Source of the DNA: Terfezia claveryi
Lineage: Eukaryota; Ascomycota; Pezizomycetes; Pezizales; Pezizaceae
DNA: 64,000 nucleotides
NCBI GenBank assembly: GCA_015179025.1
Contig: WHUX01000016.1
Span: 248,001-312,000, forward strand
Direction of reading: 5' to 3'
A program made the translations under genes and the position numbers. This document shows, piece after piece, positions 1-12,345 of this stretch. How positions within the stretch are numbered: the stretch's first letter is position 1; each line of letters opens with the position of its first letter. The notes below the pieces were generated by a model. It made no database searches, was not told the DNA's origin, and saw only the letters and a program-made list of their open reading frames with translations.

Positions 1-30
1 ATGCAGGGGCCAAACATGTTTGCGGGGAGA

Positions 31-2080
31 TTATTCCCGGAATTGTGCATCAACCTCCTCCCATAGCTCAAAAAATCCACGGAACAACTTTGTTCCTAGA
101 CCAGGATCAAGGGCACCGGTCGTAGCTCTGATGCTATGCATACTGAGCTGGGGCAAACCTGCATCAATAGCCCTGACCCCCATAGCACTGCTGAGCATTG
201 GCCCAACTGTTCCTCCTGATCGAGAATCATTTCGAATCTGGAAAACCTGTAACTCGGAGCCACATTTCCTTGCAACTTCAGAGAGGAAAGCGGTAGAGAT
301 CGAGTCTGTGGTCATATGTCCATTGCTGTCGGCGGCAATAGTGATACCAACATTCAGCTTTGGCATATGGTCGGTAAGGTAGGCGGAGACGAACTAAAAA
401 CTACATGTCAGCGAGGATTCACAAAGGCGAATTAGCTATTCTCACATTGGGGTTGACAGCGTGAGTGACATCTGCAGAGAGGAGGAAGCTGTTCGCGTAG
501 GTCTGGGCCAGAAAACTCTATAAGGAGTACCAAGTTAGCAAGAATCTTTGAACGTAGCTGGGAGAATTCCTTACACTTCTACCTTGTCCATTCTCGGTAA
601 AGGTGTCCACAATCCTTTCCACGACTCCCGGAAGGAAGTTGCCTGCTGCACCCTGTCTCAATCTGCTTCCGATCTCCTCATCATCAAAAAGACCCACAAG
701 AGCAACCGAGGCGCCTTTTGCTGCCAGATCTGTTGCCTCCACTAGACCTTCAACAGCAGCCCATGAGCATAGCTTGTCATCGATCCGAGGCGCAAAAATA
801 AATTCCCTGCCCATTCCACCGGTAACACCCGGCTGTGTGTCAAAAAGCTCCAGCTCCCAATTCAAAATGGTGGAGTAATCGGATACACCAAGCTCTGTCG
901 CTATTAACTGGACCAGTTTTGGAGGTTGTGTTGCCGCAAAAGTGCCAGCATTAGCACCATGAGCCTTCATGTGCTCCTCCAGAGCTTGTTGTTCTTCGAA
1001 AGGACCTGATATACCAATCACAGGTACCATTTGCGTTTCCTTATTGAAGGGTCCATATGATGGCTGACCGAAATGTGGAGCTAGCGTGGGAATCCTTGCA
1101 ACTGCGAAAATCGTCAGCCTCGGTCATGACTGTCAAATTGTGCTGGACAAGTACTTACTGGGCCAGCCCAATTTCACAAGCCTCGACGCAATCTTTCCGT
1201 CAGACTGCTTGACAATAACCCTTCCTCCGATTCCCAGATCCCGATCAAACCATGTGTTGTTCAATGCTCCGGCGTAGGGTGCAACACCCAACATTGTGTA
1301 GCCTTCTACACTCGCCTTCTTTGACACTGGTTTTACTATATGTCGTATCTTTGGTCAGCACCCCCCCTCCAGAAATATGCGGGTGGGTTTACCTCGAGCG
1401 GTAAGAGCATCAATATGACCAGCTACCATTCCAACTCCATTGTCCCCAACCTTGTACTTCTCCCCAACCACGAAAGCAATTAGACTGCTTCCGTTTCTAC
1501 TGAGAAAATATTTGCCCCCACGTTCAAGTTTCACCTTCCCCGTAGTCCAATTTTCCCGCTCGTTAAGCTGAAGGTATCCAGCTTTATGTAACTTGCTCTC
1601 GAAATACCCGACAGCGTGGAAAACTGTGGGATTCTCATTGATGAAGTTTAAGAATGGCTGGGTATATTCCGACGCGTGTCGGCACTTCCTCTGTTGTTCT
1701 TCAGGCGTACTGGTAGCCTGTTCGAGTGCATCTATATGCATTTGGAACTTGCGCAGCTCGGCAGGCCCAGCGTTTCCGCTGGCGACAGCTCTCAACAGGA
1801 TTTTGAGCTGATGGTCAGTGGTAGCAGCCTTCGCAATGCGCCTGACTATGTCGCTATCCGTTGATCTAACCTGGGCTGGTGCCTCGCTCTTGATCGCAGG
1901 GTGGTCATCAACAGTTCCCGAATTAGCCATATCTCTAACCTCAACTAATCTGCCGCCGCTGGCTCGTCCGAGAGGTGTAGGAGTGGCTATGGAAGCTGAA
2001 GCTGGTCCGTAGGTTTTGGTCATTGGAAGAGGAGATGTTAAGGAAGATTTGGTTGAAATGACTGAATTGAAAGCTTGCAA
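31..2080 (-). CDS. Vacuolar-type aminopeptidase I (peptidase family M18), five exons
   Basis: Metallo-aminopeptidase of family M18 (Ape1/Lap4, DNPEP), which removes N-terminal residues from peptides in the vacuole or cytosol. Exons by splice signal and reading continuity: 2080-1393, 1335-1159, 1101-575, 517-446 and 393-31; the introns are 52-57 nt. Metal and catalytic motifs are all visible in order: AGHIDAL (His), APRIDDKLCSW (Asp), FDDEEIGS (Glu-Glu), SADVTHAVNPN, and near the end SRSGGTVGPML and LSMHSIRATTG (His). Length (about 600 residues) is longer than cytosolic DNPEP because roughly 120 residues precede the catalytic core. That region could be a vacuolar propeptide, as in Ape1, or a targeting sequence, so the subtype is inferred. 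The start ATG at 2080 is the first in the open frame; an in-frame Met lies 20 codons in. Gene is complete and intact, and the stop is 30 bp from the window edge. Confidence 0.93.
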
Positions 2081-3598
2081 ATGAGTGTCGAACTCAGTGT
2101 TGCTGAGGAGGTTGGTGTTTATCAGACAGCTGTCGGAGATATCGGTAGCTCTAGCCTAATTCGGTAAGATTCTCCGAATAATTTCCTTTGGTGTCACCTG
2201 ACCTTTGTCACGTGATTTATTGACATTCCACACCACGCGACTTAGCGAGTAGTACTGCACTAGAGGAAGAGATTGAGTCTGATGGATTTTGGGATAGCTT
2301 TGCTTATCATGTAGACCGGTAAAGTAGTCTGTTTCTATATTTCTAAGAGCACAAGCAAAATAGTTGCTGTCGTAGCTGATTCACTTTATCGATTTATTTT
2401 TAGAGTTGTGACAACCACTAACCGAAACTATAGCTTACATAGATGTGCAGCCTTAGTTTCCCACCTAAATTCCTCGTTATACCGGACTGAGAAGAACCGG
2501 ACCGGAGTGGAGATTTATTGATCTTAGAACATAACAATATATAAATATACCTAGATAAGCCGAATCTACTTTGAAGGCCAGAAATCCCGAAGTACCTTAG
2601 TAGTAGCTTGATATGTAATGTTTTAAACCCTCCCGGGCCTGAAGAACTGTCTGGCGCTGAGAATAAAGGAAGGAGAGTGTCGAAACAGAGAGACTTTGGA
2701 AAAATGTAGCAAGATAATCAAGCTGCGAAATAGCTTTTGAAAGAGTCGGTACCCTTGGAGGCACAGGTTCATCAACTACTGGTAGAATTTCTGATGTTGC
2801 TTCCGTAATAGATTGCAGCCTGAATGACCATACTTCCTACGAGAGGTTGTGCAAACAAGGCTACATCTTCCGCACTTTCCGCTACTCCAGGATCTAGTAC
2901 AGTTAATTGATCTGTAACATCTTCAGTTTCGAAAGTAAGCATACTAGCTACTGAGAGTAGTTGCTTGCTGTAAATCCTGAAGATATTTGTGATGCCAACC
3001 AATTAACTCACGATCCATAGCATTTTCCCACTCCCAATGAATATGAATATCAGAATATCCGTACTAGCCAGTGGATAAAAAAACTCTTGTGGGCTCCCTA
3101 CTATCTCCACAGGTATGCTTTTTTCTTTCAAAAGGGATACCCCGCGTTAAACCGGACGGCATGGATCTGATTTTGGCCGTCTGGTATACTGTACCAAGTT
3201 TAACTGTACCTACCGGTACTTTGCCCGGGCTCATGTGGTGTACACGGGGAAAGAGCTGCAGGATATCGACATGGATATTGACATGGGTACCGCTGGGCAT
3301 TATGTACAGAGGAAACCTCGTGATAAACCCGTGACGTAGAAAAGGTCCGAGGCCCGTTTGATAGTCTGTCTGATATACACGATGAACTGTTTGATATCCA
3401 ACAATATTACAAATAAAATGAAAAAAGGAAGGCAAAGTTGGATAATGAAGTAGTTATGATTATATGTTGACGAATAGCTTGAGGGTATAGATCGAGACTA
3501 TAGACTACTTGATTTGAGGTTTCTGCTACCTATAGTAGGCTTGTAAATAACATAAAAGTAGAAGGTAAATAGACGCTTTACTCGGTACAGTACAACTT
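2081..3598. other. Intergenic, no supported gene
   Basis: AT-rich DNA upstream of the aminopeptidase, which is transcribed leftwards. The proximal 300 bp presumably hold its promoter. A minus-strand ORF at 2772-3002 (76 codons) has ordinary amino-acid composition but no motif I recognise; it could be an isolated exon remnant. Nothing else is visible before the transposon copy. Confidence 0.5.
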
Positions 3599-4440
3599 AT
3601 GCCTCCAAAAACCCAAACCACGTACAAGCAAAGGTGTGAAGGACAAGCCCTAGCGAAGTACGTGAATTGGTCTTCTGTCACTATCTCAAAGGTTACTTCT
3701 ATTCCTCAACGTACTGTCAGTTATATTCTCTCTCATCCAACTACTCCACGAAAGCGAAAAGGGCGACCACCAATTCTTACCAACATCAAGGGCTTATCAC
3801 AACTGCTACCAATCTGCCCTTTCATCGTCGAATGCCTTTTAGTACAATTGCTGAGCCGGCTGGTATTTCAGCATCAGAAAGTGCCACTCGAATCAGAAGG
3901 CTATCACCAGCGCATTGCTCGTATTAAACCGTGGTAAAACGAACAAGCTAAGCAACGTCGTCTTGAATGGTGTTTAGCACATCGAGACTGGCTGGTTCCT
4001 GATTGGCTTAGAGTAATTTGGACAGACGAAGCTGCATTTAGGGTAGGAGATGTCATTGGCAATACATGGGTAGCTCGTCGTCCTAATGAAGAGTTTAACA
4101 TTGATCGTTTGATGCCCAAATACAAAAGCGAACCAGTGTTATTGTTTGGGGTCAGTTGCTGGTGGACGTACTGGACCGCTTGTTATTTGGGATCCTACTT
4201 GGGGGTACTATTTATTACTGGACAAGGTTATGTTGAACATATTCCTGAACCAGTATGAGGACCTTTCTTCCATCAACTCCCAGAAGCCCTAATTGAACCC
4301 ATCCACTTCATGGAAGACAATGCCCCTGCTCATCGATCTCGAGTTTCTCAAGCAGCACAAACCAAACTTGGTTTGGCTCCCTACCGACTTGACTGGCCTG
4401 CATCATCACCAGATCTGAATCCTATTGAAAACTCTTCCTC
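3599..4440 (+). mobile_element. Tc1/mariner-type transposase, degenerate copy
   Basis: DDE transposase remnant spread over different reading frames. An N-terminal helix-turn-helix-like segment starts at 3599 (MPPKTQTTYKQR, then the RKRKGRPPILT hinge). Around 4015-4030 another frame gives VIWTDEAAF, the first catalytic Asp of Tc1-type enzymes. A third segment starts at 4310 with MEDNAPAHRS (second Asp) and ends with SSPDLNPIEN (Glu). I count 36 residues between the last Asp and the Glu. Several frameshifts and stops, for example near 3935 and 4256, make it non-functional. After NPIEN the sequence switches to unrelated DNA ending in an A-rich tract (see 4441-4590), so the 3' part is lost or displaced. 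I could not fix the terminal inverted repeats. The family is Tc1/mariner; the subfamily is uncertain. Confidence 0.8.
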
Positions 4441-4590
4441 TCGGCTCTTCAAATTTGTTACATCGCGGTACTGGCAAATTAACTTGCCTTGTCCTGAATC
4501 CACCCGGGTTTCCGGGTGGCTCCTCATGGTTTCCTTACTGGGACCGAAGAATAGGAGTAATGAGTATTTTAAAAAAAAAGAAGAAAAAAA
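4441..4590 (+). mobile_element. Candidate retroelement 3' tail inserted in the transposase copy
   Basis: Directly after the NPIEN codons of the Tc1 transposase the sequence changes to about 130 bp ending in TGAGTATTTT followed by an A-rich tract (4568-4590). A related stretch sharing GGTTTCCG, a CGGCT/GTGGCT core and CTGGGACCG occurs at 19285-19335 without a poly(A). This looks like the 3' end of a poly(A) retroelement that landed in the DNA transposon. The left junction is inferred only from the loss of transposase homology. Confidence 0.4.
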
Positions 4591-5317
4591 GATGCTCAAG
4601 GAGGTCACACTCGGTACTAAACCAGGCTCATCTGGAGAATCAGCATCGCTTAGGGGATTATTGGACAGTGGTCATTTTATTATTTCCTTTTAGCTTTCTT
4701 CCTGTCTTCACATATCATCTCTTTTTGTAATTTGGTACCTATTTCCTACTTCTGTACTGCTGTTAGAGTACACAATCTGTTGGATGATCTGTCGGACTTG
4801 TCGGGCTTGCTCAGTTGGACTTTATCTATTGGCGATCAAGGGAATTCGTATATTTATATTATTAACATTATTCACTTCTTTGAATGAAACTCACCTTATT
4901 CACTTTCTAATATAGCTATGTCTGTGGTGTTGAGTTCTACCGCAGTATTATGTTCTGCGATGTGGTTAGACCTTCTGCCTTTTGCTAGCAACTGGTGTAT
5001 TTTGACGCTGCTTATTCAGCGACTCCACTGCAGGCTTCAATTTTAACCAGAAGAGACACACTTATTCCTAGCTCCAGCTTAACCAGTCTAGCTACAGATA
5101 CAATTGCTACGATCAGAGTGAGATTTTCTGGACACTAGTCCAAGGCGGTTGAATGGTTCGTTCTAAGTAGCTACTTAAATTTTAGATCGTAGGGAAATAA
5201 AAGACGGGATGAATGCAGCTCGGAGCCACTCTTTTTTTGGCCAGAGAGATCGCCTCGCACAGTACCGTATACACCTGCCCAGTATAGAGAACTGGCATCC
5301 GTAACTACATTCAGCAC

Positions 5318-5410
5318 AACATACAGTACCCTCGTGAAAGTATTTGCGAACCCTCTTGCAAAAAATAGGCAAGGGGTCGCAAATACTTTCACCGGGGTAT
5401 TGTATATAAC
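5318..5410. repeat. Imperfect palindrome, MITE-like
   Basis: Arms GTGAAAGTATTTGCGA (5332 onward) and its reverse complement TCGCAAATACTTTCAC (ending 5391) flank a short A-rich loop. The pairing continues outward imperfectly (TACAGTACCCTCG against CGGGGTATTGTA). The roughly 90-bp hairpin has no coding content and resembles a small foldback or MITE copy. No target-site duplication could be assigned. Confidence 0.5.
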
Positions 5411-5938
5411 TAACGAAGCATACAGAGTACCTTCTAAACTCCTTACTTTCCATATACTTATGATAGGTAAATCTTCATCCACACTCGTGTAACTTTTGCC
5501 TGAGTACTGGTACTGTATCTAGGCAGGTCAATTGTGAATTCGAGGTACCTGAATGTGTAGAAAGACATTTACTCCATTACTCTATCGAATCAGGGCGTCG
5601 AAACCAGTGCGGGTGTGCGGAGGATTGCAATAAATTGCACAATATCATCACCACCAAAGACGCCATGACAGCATGAGTTGACAACAATGCAAACACATCT
5701 TTGGACCAATGAAAACTGCAATGGGGGGCGGAATGAGGAGTACATATATCTCCTGCATGGCAAGACAAAAATTATTGGTTGTAACGTTCCATTTTCATTG
5801 CTCAAGGAAGCCGTTGAATATCACCGTGGAATCCCTGTATGCATATTTCTGGGCCGTTAATTCCGCTCCCACCGCGAGATATGGCTAGGTATTTGCCTTC
5901 TATCTTTAGGCAATATATACATAATATATCCAGCTTAT

Positions 5939-5962
5939 AGCCAGACTGGGGGTAGTCTGGCT
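5939..5962. repeat. Short perfect inverted repeat
   Basis: AGCCAGACT and AGTCTGGCT, 9-bp perfect arms, are separated by six bases. The core AGTCTGG is the same word found at the ends of the long-TIR element (12325-13897) and at 6182, 10988 and 12099. It may be the footprint or end of a related small element. Confidence 0.35.
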
Positions 5963-6616
5963 TGATCGTAGCGTAGTAAATCTAATAAGCACACCACTGG
6001 AGATAACCGTTGTGTTGCAAACGTTTCTGCGGCTGAGGTTGGTTTAACTCACCTGCCGTATTCAGACTAGTCTCGTATAAGTTGCGAATGGGCTAGCTTC
6101 AAGTAGTCTAGCACGCTCTGCTCACGCTGATGTACGGCTGATCGCAGCCGAGGGTGACTTGGCTGATCGCATGCATCCTTAGTCTGGTTGCACAACGACC
6201 CTCGTAGAGGAGCTACGTCGATATCCGTGAACTGGCACCATCCACACTACACCTGCTCACATGTCGAATTCGAGATGGGGTAAACTTAACCATTCGCCAC
6301 TTTTCCCCACCTATATCGCGCAAATAGGTATCTATAATTCGCCCAATGCCTTGCGGAATTATAATCTGCCAACTCCCTAGCAGTCATTCGTTTAATTCTG
6401 CTACTTACCTACAATCATTGGAAATTCCACTATAGCGGAGATATCACTCCTTTATTTCATTTCCGCTAATTTGAAGTTTTTCTTCTTCACTTAAACTCTT
6501 AGATCACCTGTTGGTCTCTCCCTCTCAACAAGTAGCTGTGCCTTAGCTTGCAATCATACGGCTTCCAGACACAAAAAGCTCTGGGAAATCAAGAAGTGCA
6601 ATCTTTGTGTATAAAG

Positions 6617-8519
6617 ATGATACATCGTCACCTTCCAGAGGGTCCTTCTCAGTCTGAGTTTCCTCCTCAACGTCCCGGAATGATGGCAACTGACATAATG
6701 CTCTCAGAATTCAGGAGCTTCCCATTTATGGAACCCCCAAGTCTCTAGGATTAGCAACCGCAGATTTCAGCCCCATCGGCGAAAAGGGACTTGCATCAAG
6801 CATTAAATCGAACAATTCCAACACCGTTGTCGGATTGGATGGCGAGGTACCCACGGACGAGGATCTGGCTATGTTACGACGTGTCGCGGACAAACTCCCA
6901 ATTGGAGGCTTCCTCGTTGCAGTTATCGAGATGACCGAAAGATTTGCATACTATGGTCTCTCGGCACCATTTCAGAATTACATGCAAAATGACCTCAATG
7001 ATCCCTTGCTCCCAGGAGTGTTAGGGCTGGGGCAAAGTACAGCTACAAGTTTGCAGTATTTCTGGAATTTTTGGTGTTACTGCAGTCCCCTCATTGGTGC
7101 TGTGGTGGCAGATCAGTACATGGGACGATACAACACCATTATGCTGTTCGCTATGATATACGTTATTGGCTTGCTGGTCCTAGTGACAACAAGTATTCCA
7201 TCGTCGATTGTTGGCGGTCATGCATACGGAGGCTTCATTGCTTCAATTCTTATTATTGGGCTAGGATCTGGCGGTATCAAGTCGAATGTCTCTCCCCTGA
7301 TTGCAGAACAATACCGAAGCCGAGGACCATTTGTAAGGGTATTAAAAAGCGGGGAAAGAGTCATTGTTGATCCCGATGTTACAATCCAGCGTATTTACAT
7401 GGTATGTATCAAGGATTACCCCTTTAGACTCGACCTGCACTAACTTTCTGCTTGCAGATTTTTTATTGGTGCATCAACTTTGGGTCACTCTCCGGTATCG
7501 CAACTGTGTACTTGGAGAAGGATATTGCTTTTTGGGCGGCTTACCTCCTCCCATTTTGCATGTTCTTCGTCGGAATCTTTACCCTAATTGTTGGCCGGAA
7601 ATACTACGTTATCACACCCCCACAAGGATCCGTCATCTTGCAGGCTTTTAAGGCGTGGTGGATTGCACTTACAAGCGGTGGAAAACTTGATATGGCCAAA
7701 CCATCAGTTCAACATGCTCTACCAGGTGGCCCTAAACACAAGATAACCTGGGACGAGGGTTTCGTTGATGAGCTTCGCCGGGCACTTGTTGCGTGCAAAG
7801 TCTTCCTATTTTATCCTATCTTTTGGGTCTGTTATGGTCAGATGTCTAGTAACTTCATCAGCATGGCAGGAGACATGAACACTCACGAAGTGCCAAACGA
7901 CGTCATTATTAATACAGGCGCGCTCACCATTATTATCTTCATCCCAATCATAGACAAAGGCGTGTATCCTCTCTTCCGCCGCCTCAAGATCAGGTGCAGG
8001 CCTATTACTCGTATGACTTTCGGATTCTTCTTCGCAGCAGCCTCAATGGCATATGCCGCAATTCTCCAGAAGAAGATTTACGAAACCGGACCATGTTACG
8101 ATCATCCACGTGATTGTCTTGGTGGACACTTCCCGAACGACGTACATGTAGCGATACAGACGCCTGTATACGCTCTGATGGGTATTGCTGAGATTCTTGC
8201 AAGTGTCACTGGCCTTGAGTATGCGTACACCAAGGCACCAGCATCAATGAAGAGCTTCATCATGGCGTTATACTTGTTGACCAATGCGGGTGGAAGCGCT
8301 CTTGGAATCGCAGTTAGTCCAACTGCTAAGCATCCAAAGCTGGTATGGGTTTATACCGGGTTTGCGGTGACAACTGCCATCACAGGCTCATTGTTTTGGT
8401 TATGTTTCAGGTCTCTGAACGCGAAAGAAGAGGAGATGAATGCAAAAGGACGCGAAGTGCAAAATACCACGGTACGGAAGCTCGATGAATCGGCAGAGGA
8501 GGAGAAGGCGTTAGTTTAA
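6617..8519 (+). CDS. POT/PTR2-family proton-coupled peptide transporter
   Basis: Integral plasma-membrane di/tripeptide-H+ symporter family. Motifs: EMTERFAYYGL (the ExxERFxYYG proton-coupling motif), GLGSGGIKSNVSPLIAEQY, and the PTR2 signature FYWCINFGSLSG directly after the intron, followed by many hydrophobic segments and a short charged C-terminus. The main intron is 7402-7457 (GTATGT...TTGCAG, 56 nt), joining RIYM to IFYWC. The frame is open from 6694 to 7401. Its first ATG is not in that frame: ATGs at 6680 and 6683 read MATDIML and then stop at 6746, whereas the transporter frame reads ALRIQELPIYGTPKSLG. Either an intron ends at 6707 (a CTGAC branch site and CTCTCAG precede it; ATG 6617 with a weak GTCTGA donor at 6652 would fit the phase), or one base is missing near 6694. 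The family is secure and the start is not. Confidence 0.88.
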
Positions 8520-9031
8520 GGAAAAATTACTTATGTTTGTCACTTTCGTATATATTCTATTATATGTGGTATCTCGGAGTTTATGACAAGTATATATGCC
8601 TCTCTGGTTTCATGTCCAGGCGTTTTGTGAAGGCATGCTTCAGTGAACTTAGTCTCACGATAGATTATCATGTACCTGAGCATCTACATATCTGTTCAAT
8701 GTGCTCTGGAATAATTAAGGTACTAAAATCCGGCGTACGGAAAGCAGAAGCCAGCTTACCACCTACTTAATATTGGAGAAGCATAAGTAATTTGCCGTGC
8801 CGAAAACTATGAAGTACGTGATGTTCACACTGCAAGTCAACCATAGTCCCTCACGCAGAAAACTTTGACAATTGATTATCTCAAAAGCTATTAAAATTAG
8901 AATACCGTATCACACCCTAGTGGTAAAATTCCAGATTTGGAAGTCTTGGCAGGAAATTCGGCATCACATAAGTACTTCATGTGATCAGGCTCGTGAAAAG
9001 ACGTCTCATAGGTACTCATATATTTGAGGTT
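8520..9031. other. Intergenic, nothing recognised
   Basis: AT-rich 3' flank of the peptide transporter. It should contain that gene's polyadenylation region. No ORF with a recognisable motif was found. It ends at the poly(T) of a retroelement insertion. Confidence 0.5.
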
Positions 9032-9846
9032 TTTTTTTTTTTTTTTTTTTTTTTTAGTCTATACGCCGATTCGACGTAGTGTCATGCGGCGGTCCCATTC
9101 CTTGTGAGCAGGTACGCCCACGGTACCCTCCCCGCGTGCCCACAACCTCCCTCTCTACCTTCCTCCTCCTTACCGAAGCCTGCTTTAGCCCCCCCCTGGG
9201 TGCAGCCTCCCCTTCTTTCTGCTCCCTTCTTAGCACCTGCATCTGCTCTCTCATTCCTGTATATGCCTATATGGGCTTTTACCCAACCCAGCGTAACTGC
9301 ACCTGGACCTAGTAGAGACTGTCTCCTCCCAATGACATCTACTACCCATCTAAGGTGTACGGCCTTCCCCCTCTTCCCTGCATTCCTGACTGCTGCAATG
9401 GGAGCTTGTGAGTCAGACAAGATGATGACCCTCCGATCTTGAGGTTCACACCCCAATGCCCCTCTGAGCCCACCTATCTCTCCGTCCCAGACGGTCGCCA
9501 CTTGTTCAAGGCCCGCACTTCGACTCTTTCCTTCTTCCTGAGCCCACCAGCCCGCCCCTACCGCCCTTCTTTGCTCATGCTGCCATCCGTGAAAACAACT
9601 GAGTGGTCCACACCAATCTCATTGATCTTCCTTTGCCACAGCTCCTTCTTGTCCTCCTTCCCCAACCGAAGGTCACATTTATTTTCCGACATGGGCCCCC
9701 AAAGCTCAGCCTCATCTGTCCATCCCCTTCCCCTACTACCTCCTCCGCCCTCCTGACCAGTGTTGTAACAGCTGTCTCTACCCCTGGTTCCTCTGCCTCT
9801 AGGAGATCTCCTACCGCTGTGGGGTCTCTTAAGATCTTTCCCAGGA
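9032..9846 (-). mobile_element. 5'-truncated non-LTR retrotransposon with RNase H domain
   Basis: A run of T at 9030-9055 is the reverse complement of the poly(A) tail, so the element lies on the minus strand. Reading upstream from the tail, a minus frame (9501-9082) carries an RNase H domain: ILSDSQAPIAAVRNAG (Asp) and LGWVKAHIGIYRNERADA (His and Asp). The preceding frame (to about 9840) contains VVFTDGSM, the first catalytic Asp, so a frameshift separates the two. No reverse transcriptase is present, so the copy is strongly 5'-truncated. Flanks ATATTTGAGG (about 9021) and ATATTTTGAGG (about 9848) look like an imperfect target-site duplication and set the left limit. The RNase H after the lost RT and the poly(A) fit Tad1/I-type LINEs. 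Confidence 0.82.
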
Positions 9847-12173
9847 GATATTTTGAGGCTTGGAAAGTATGACCGGTAATTGGTATAAAGAACCATTTGT
9901 TTTGATTTTTCACTTTTTGCTAAGATATGTAAATATCTAGACATCAATGGACATGCATAGATTTGTACTTATATTTGTTCGAATATACGTTTACATCGTG
10001 GTCAAATTACAGTTACCAATTGCATCTCAAGACCAATATAGTGATCCGTATATATAAGTTACTTCAGTATGCATATAGGTAATATTAGAGTACCCTAATT
10101 GCCGTCTTTTAAAGCTACAAACAATAGATAGTATTTGCTCCCATGCCTGCTTAGAAAGATTTTGCCTTCACTATGAGGATATAGAGGGCTTTCCTAAATT
10201 TCATGATTATTTGAGCATGTGCATAAGTCCCCAGTGTATTATGGTTGTTATTTACTAAACAGCATGAATATGTCCTAATATATACATATGTTCTGGGCCG
10301 TTACGGAATTAAGATTTTGGTCAAAGGTTTTCAATGCCACGGCGACTTCTACAATACCACAACGGTTCTACGATACTACAGCGACCAATCATACAATGCT
10401 CGGATTGTAGAAGAAAATTTCTTGTATTCCCTGAAAATACTAATTCCCGGAATCGCGGCTTCTATAGGTATACGTTCTGGGCCGCTCGCGGGCGGCATAC
10501 CCACGTGCCGCTCACGGGCAATTTAAATAATTACTCGATTTGGGGTATAATGCACTTGTATTGATAAAGGTATACGAGTACTGATTTACCAAAAAAAAAA
10601 AGAATCGATAACGGTATACCTAGCTGGAGCTATCCCTGTGATTGTAATAGATTCATGTGTTTACCAGTCGATTAGACCCCCCTCTAACATTCCAATTTGG
10701 TTCAGCTAGAGCTGGGAGGTCAATACAGTCATGATCTGTTAAACTTTCGTATGGCAATGAATTAAGAATTTCTTAAAGTATCAGCAACAATAATTAGAGT
10801 AGAAGTTTTTGCAGACACGTAGTTATAGATGCCTGGTGAACTGTGGTTTACTAAGCAGTTAGAGTACGGTATCTGAAATATCATTCTCTAAGCCTGTAAG
10901 GTTGGTAGCTGGTTAGAGGTCTTCGGTTAGGTAAAAGTTATCAGATACGCCATACTTAACACAATTGATAGTATTCAGGCTTTGATTTTGTAATATAGTC
11001 TGGTTGGCACAAGTCCCTCGTAGAGGTTGTAAATAGCTTTGCACATAGCCCTTTATTATTAGGTTTGGCCATATCACAACTGCAAAAATATGATGTTTGT
11101 TATAGCATCGTGCCATTTGATCTCCCACAACTCTGTAAAACAGCATCTACCTGTTGTATAATTCTAGGTAGAACCTTCTTCGTTTTGGTTTAAAATCGAG
11201 GAATTGAAGTACCTTAGGAATCTGTATATAAATAAGTACCTGCGATTAATAAAGTACCGTTTTGCACCTTACCTGGATCCTATAAGTAAGAAATAGCTGG
11301 GATTTTTTTAGGGTATAAAGAAATCGTGCAACAAGATGTTGACAGAAAATATCATACCGGTCATTATGATGCTCAAAACTTCACTGAATTCCATATAGCG
11401 CATCGATATTCAGCACAACGTGGTCTATATAGCCTGAACCATAAGGCCCCGTCTATAAGAATCCCCATGGATAAGAACCCCCGTAGATAAGAAACTAAAT
11501 TTCAAATACCTATTGCATAGGAAACGTTGCAGATTTCTACGGTAGCAATAAACGAGATGAGGGTGATGAGTTGTTAACTACACAAGCATGTACTTCATCA
11601 TTTGAAGGCTTGAGGTAATTTTTTCCGGAATTCTCCCCCTGTTTAATGTCTGCCGTCTCCCACTAATCAACAGGAGGGGTATGTGATGTGGATGGGGTGG
11701 TCAAAAATGACTTCATAAGGTGTTTTTTGAGTGTGGCAGAATGTTTTGTTCAATTCACATTTACCAAATTGAGGAATTATATTCATTGCCCGCGAGCGGC
11801 CTAGAACATATATTGTAGGAGTTTCATGCATTCGCGGCTTCTGTATATTAATTGTAGGAGTTCAGTTCTACATATTCCTACAAACATATGAACTCCAGAC
11901 ATATATCAGAGGAGTTCCATACTTACACAAGGAGCAACGTTGACTTGATGGCATATGGATAAGTACAGTACATTTCAATCTCCGACGTTCATATAACAAT
12001 GAGCACAGGCAGTCTCGTGAGATCCTGAAACCCGCATACAGTATGTCGTTCACAGCGCATATGTATGTGATAGCGCTACTGTACCGAATAACCCGAGTCC
12101 CTTAGTCTGGTTGCGAGTCCCTGGGGTATGGCTATTACCGGCACAGGCATAGCGCACCATTAGCTGTACAACC
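9847..12173. other. AT-rich repeat desert, no gene supported
   Basis: About 2.3 kb with no convincing coding sequence. Small ORFs (10245-10564, 10913-11146) lack codon bias and motifs. The interval holds copies of the TTCTGGGCCG motif (10291, 10475 and an inverted variant at 11796) and TAGTCTGGTTG words (10988, 12099). It appears to be layered, decayed mobile DNA. Confidence 0.45.
10291..10484 (+). repeat. Two copies of the TTCTGGGCCG motif
   Basis: TTCTGGGCCG at 10291 and 10475, each followed by a GC-rich, partly palindromic core and preceded by TATA-like dinucleotide runs. Further copies lie at 5847, 29795, 29827 and, inverted as CGGCCTAGAAC, at 11796. The function is unknown; see the findings. 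Confidence 0.45.
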
Positions 12174-12345
12174 ACACCTCAGGCATGAGACTTGGCACAA
12201 CCACTAAAGTACTGGGAACGGTCCAATCCCCAGTCTAATGGTACTGACAGTCTGGGATCCCCGGGTTATCACCTGACTTCAATTACAAATCAACTAAGCC
12301 TGTGGGTAGAAATGCCTCCCGCATAACCAGACTACTCTCCGCACT
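12174..12345 (+). repeat. Dispersed repeat R1, copy 1
   Basis: Starts at ACACCTCAGGCATGAGACTT and ends at CTCCGCACT. The same sequence recurs at 30246-30536 with only scattered differences, apart from a nested insertion in the second copy. It contains no ORF. Its last 20 bases (AACCAGACT onward) overlap the left end of the long-TIR element, so the two repeats may share end sequences. Confidence 0.7.

Larger units (their letters stand above)
4591..6616. other. Gene-free AT-rich interval with inverted repeats
   Basis: No coding signal was supported; ORFs of 60-103 codons here lack motifs or plausible introns. Palindromic structures (5318-5410 and 5939-5962) and one copy of the TTCTGGGCCG motif (5847) are present. 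The last few hundred bases are upstream of the peptide transporter and are pyrimidine-rich. Confidence 0.45.

Noticed and set aside
5171..5482. Minus-strand ORF of 103 codons
   Set aside because: It runs through the palindrome at 5318-5410, so its openness reflects the repeat rather than coding.
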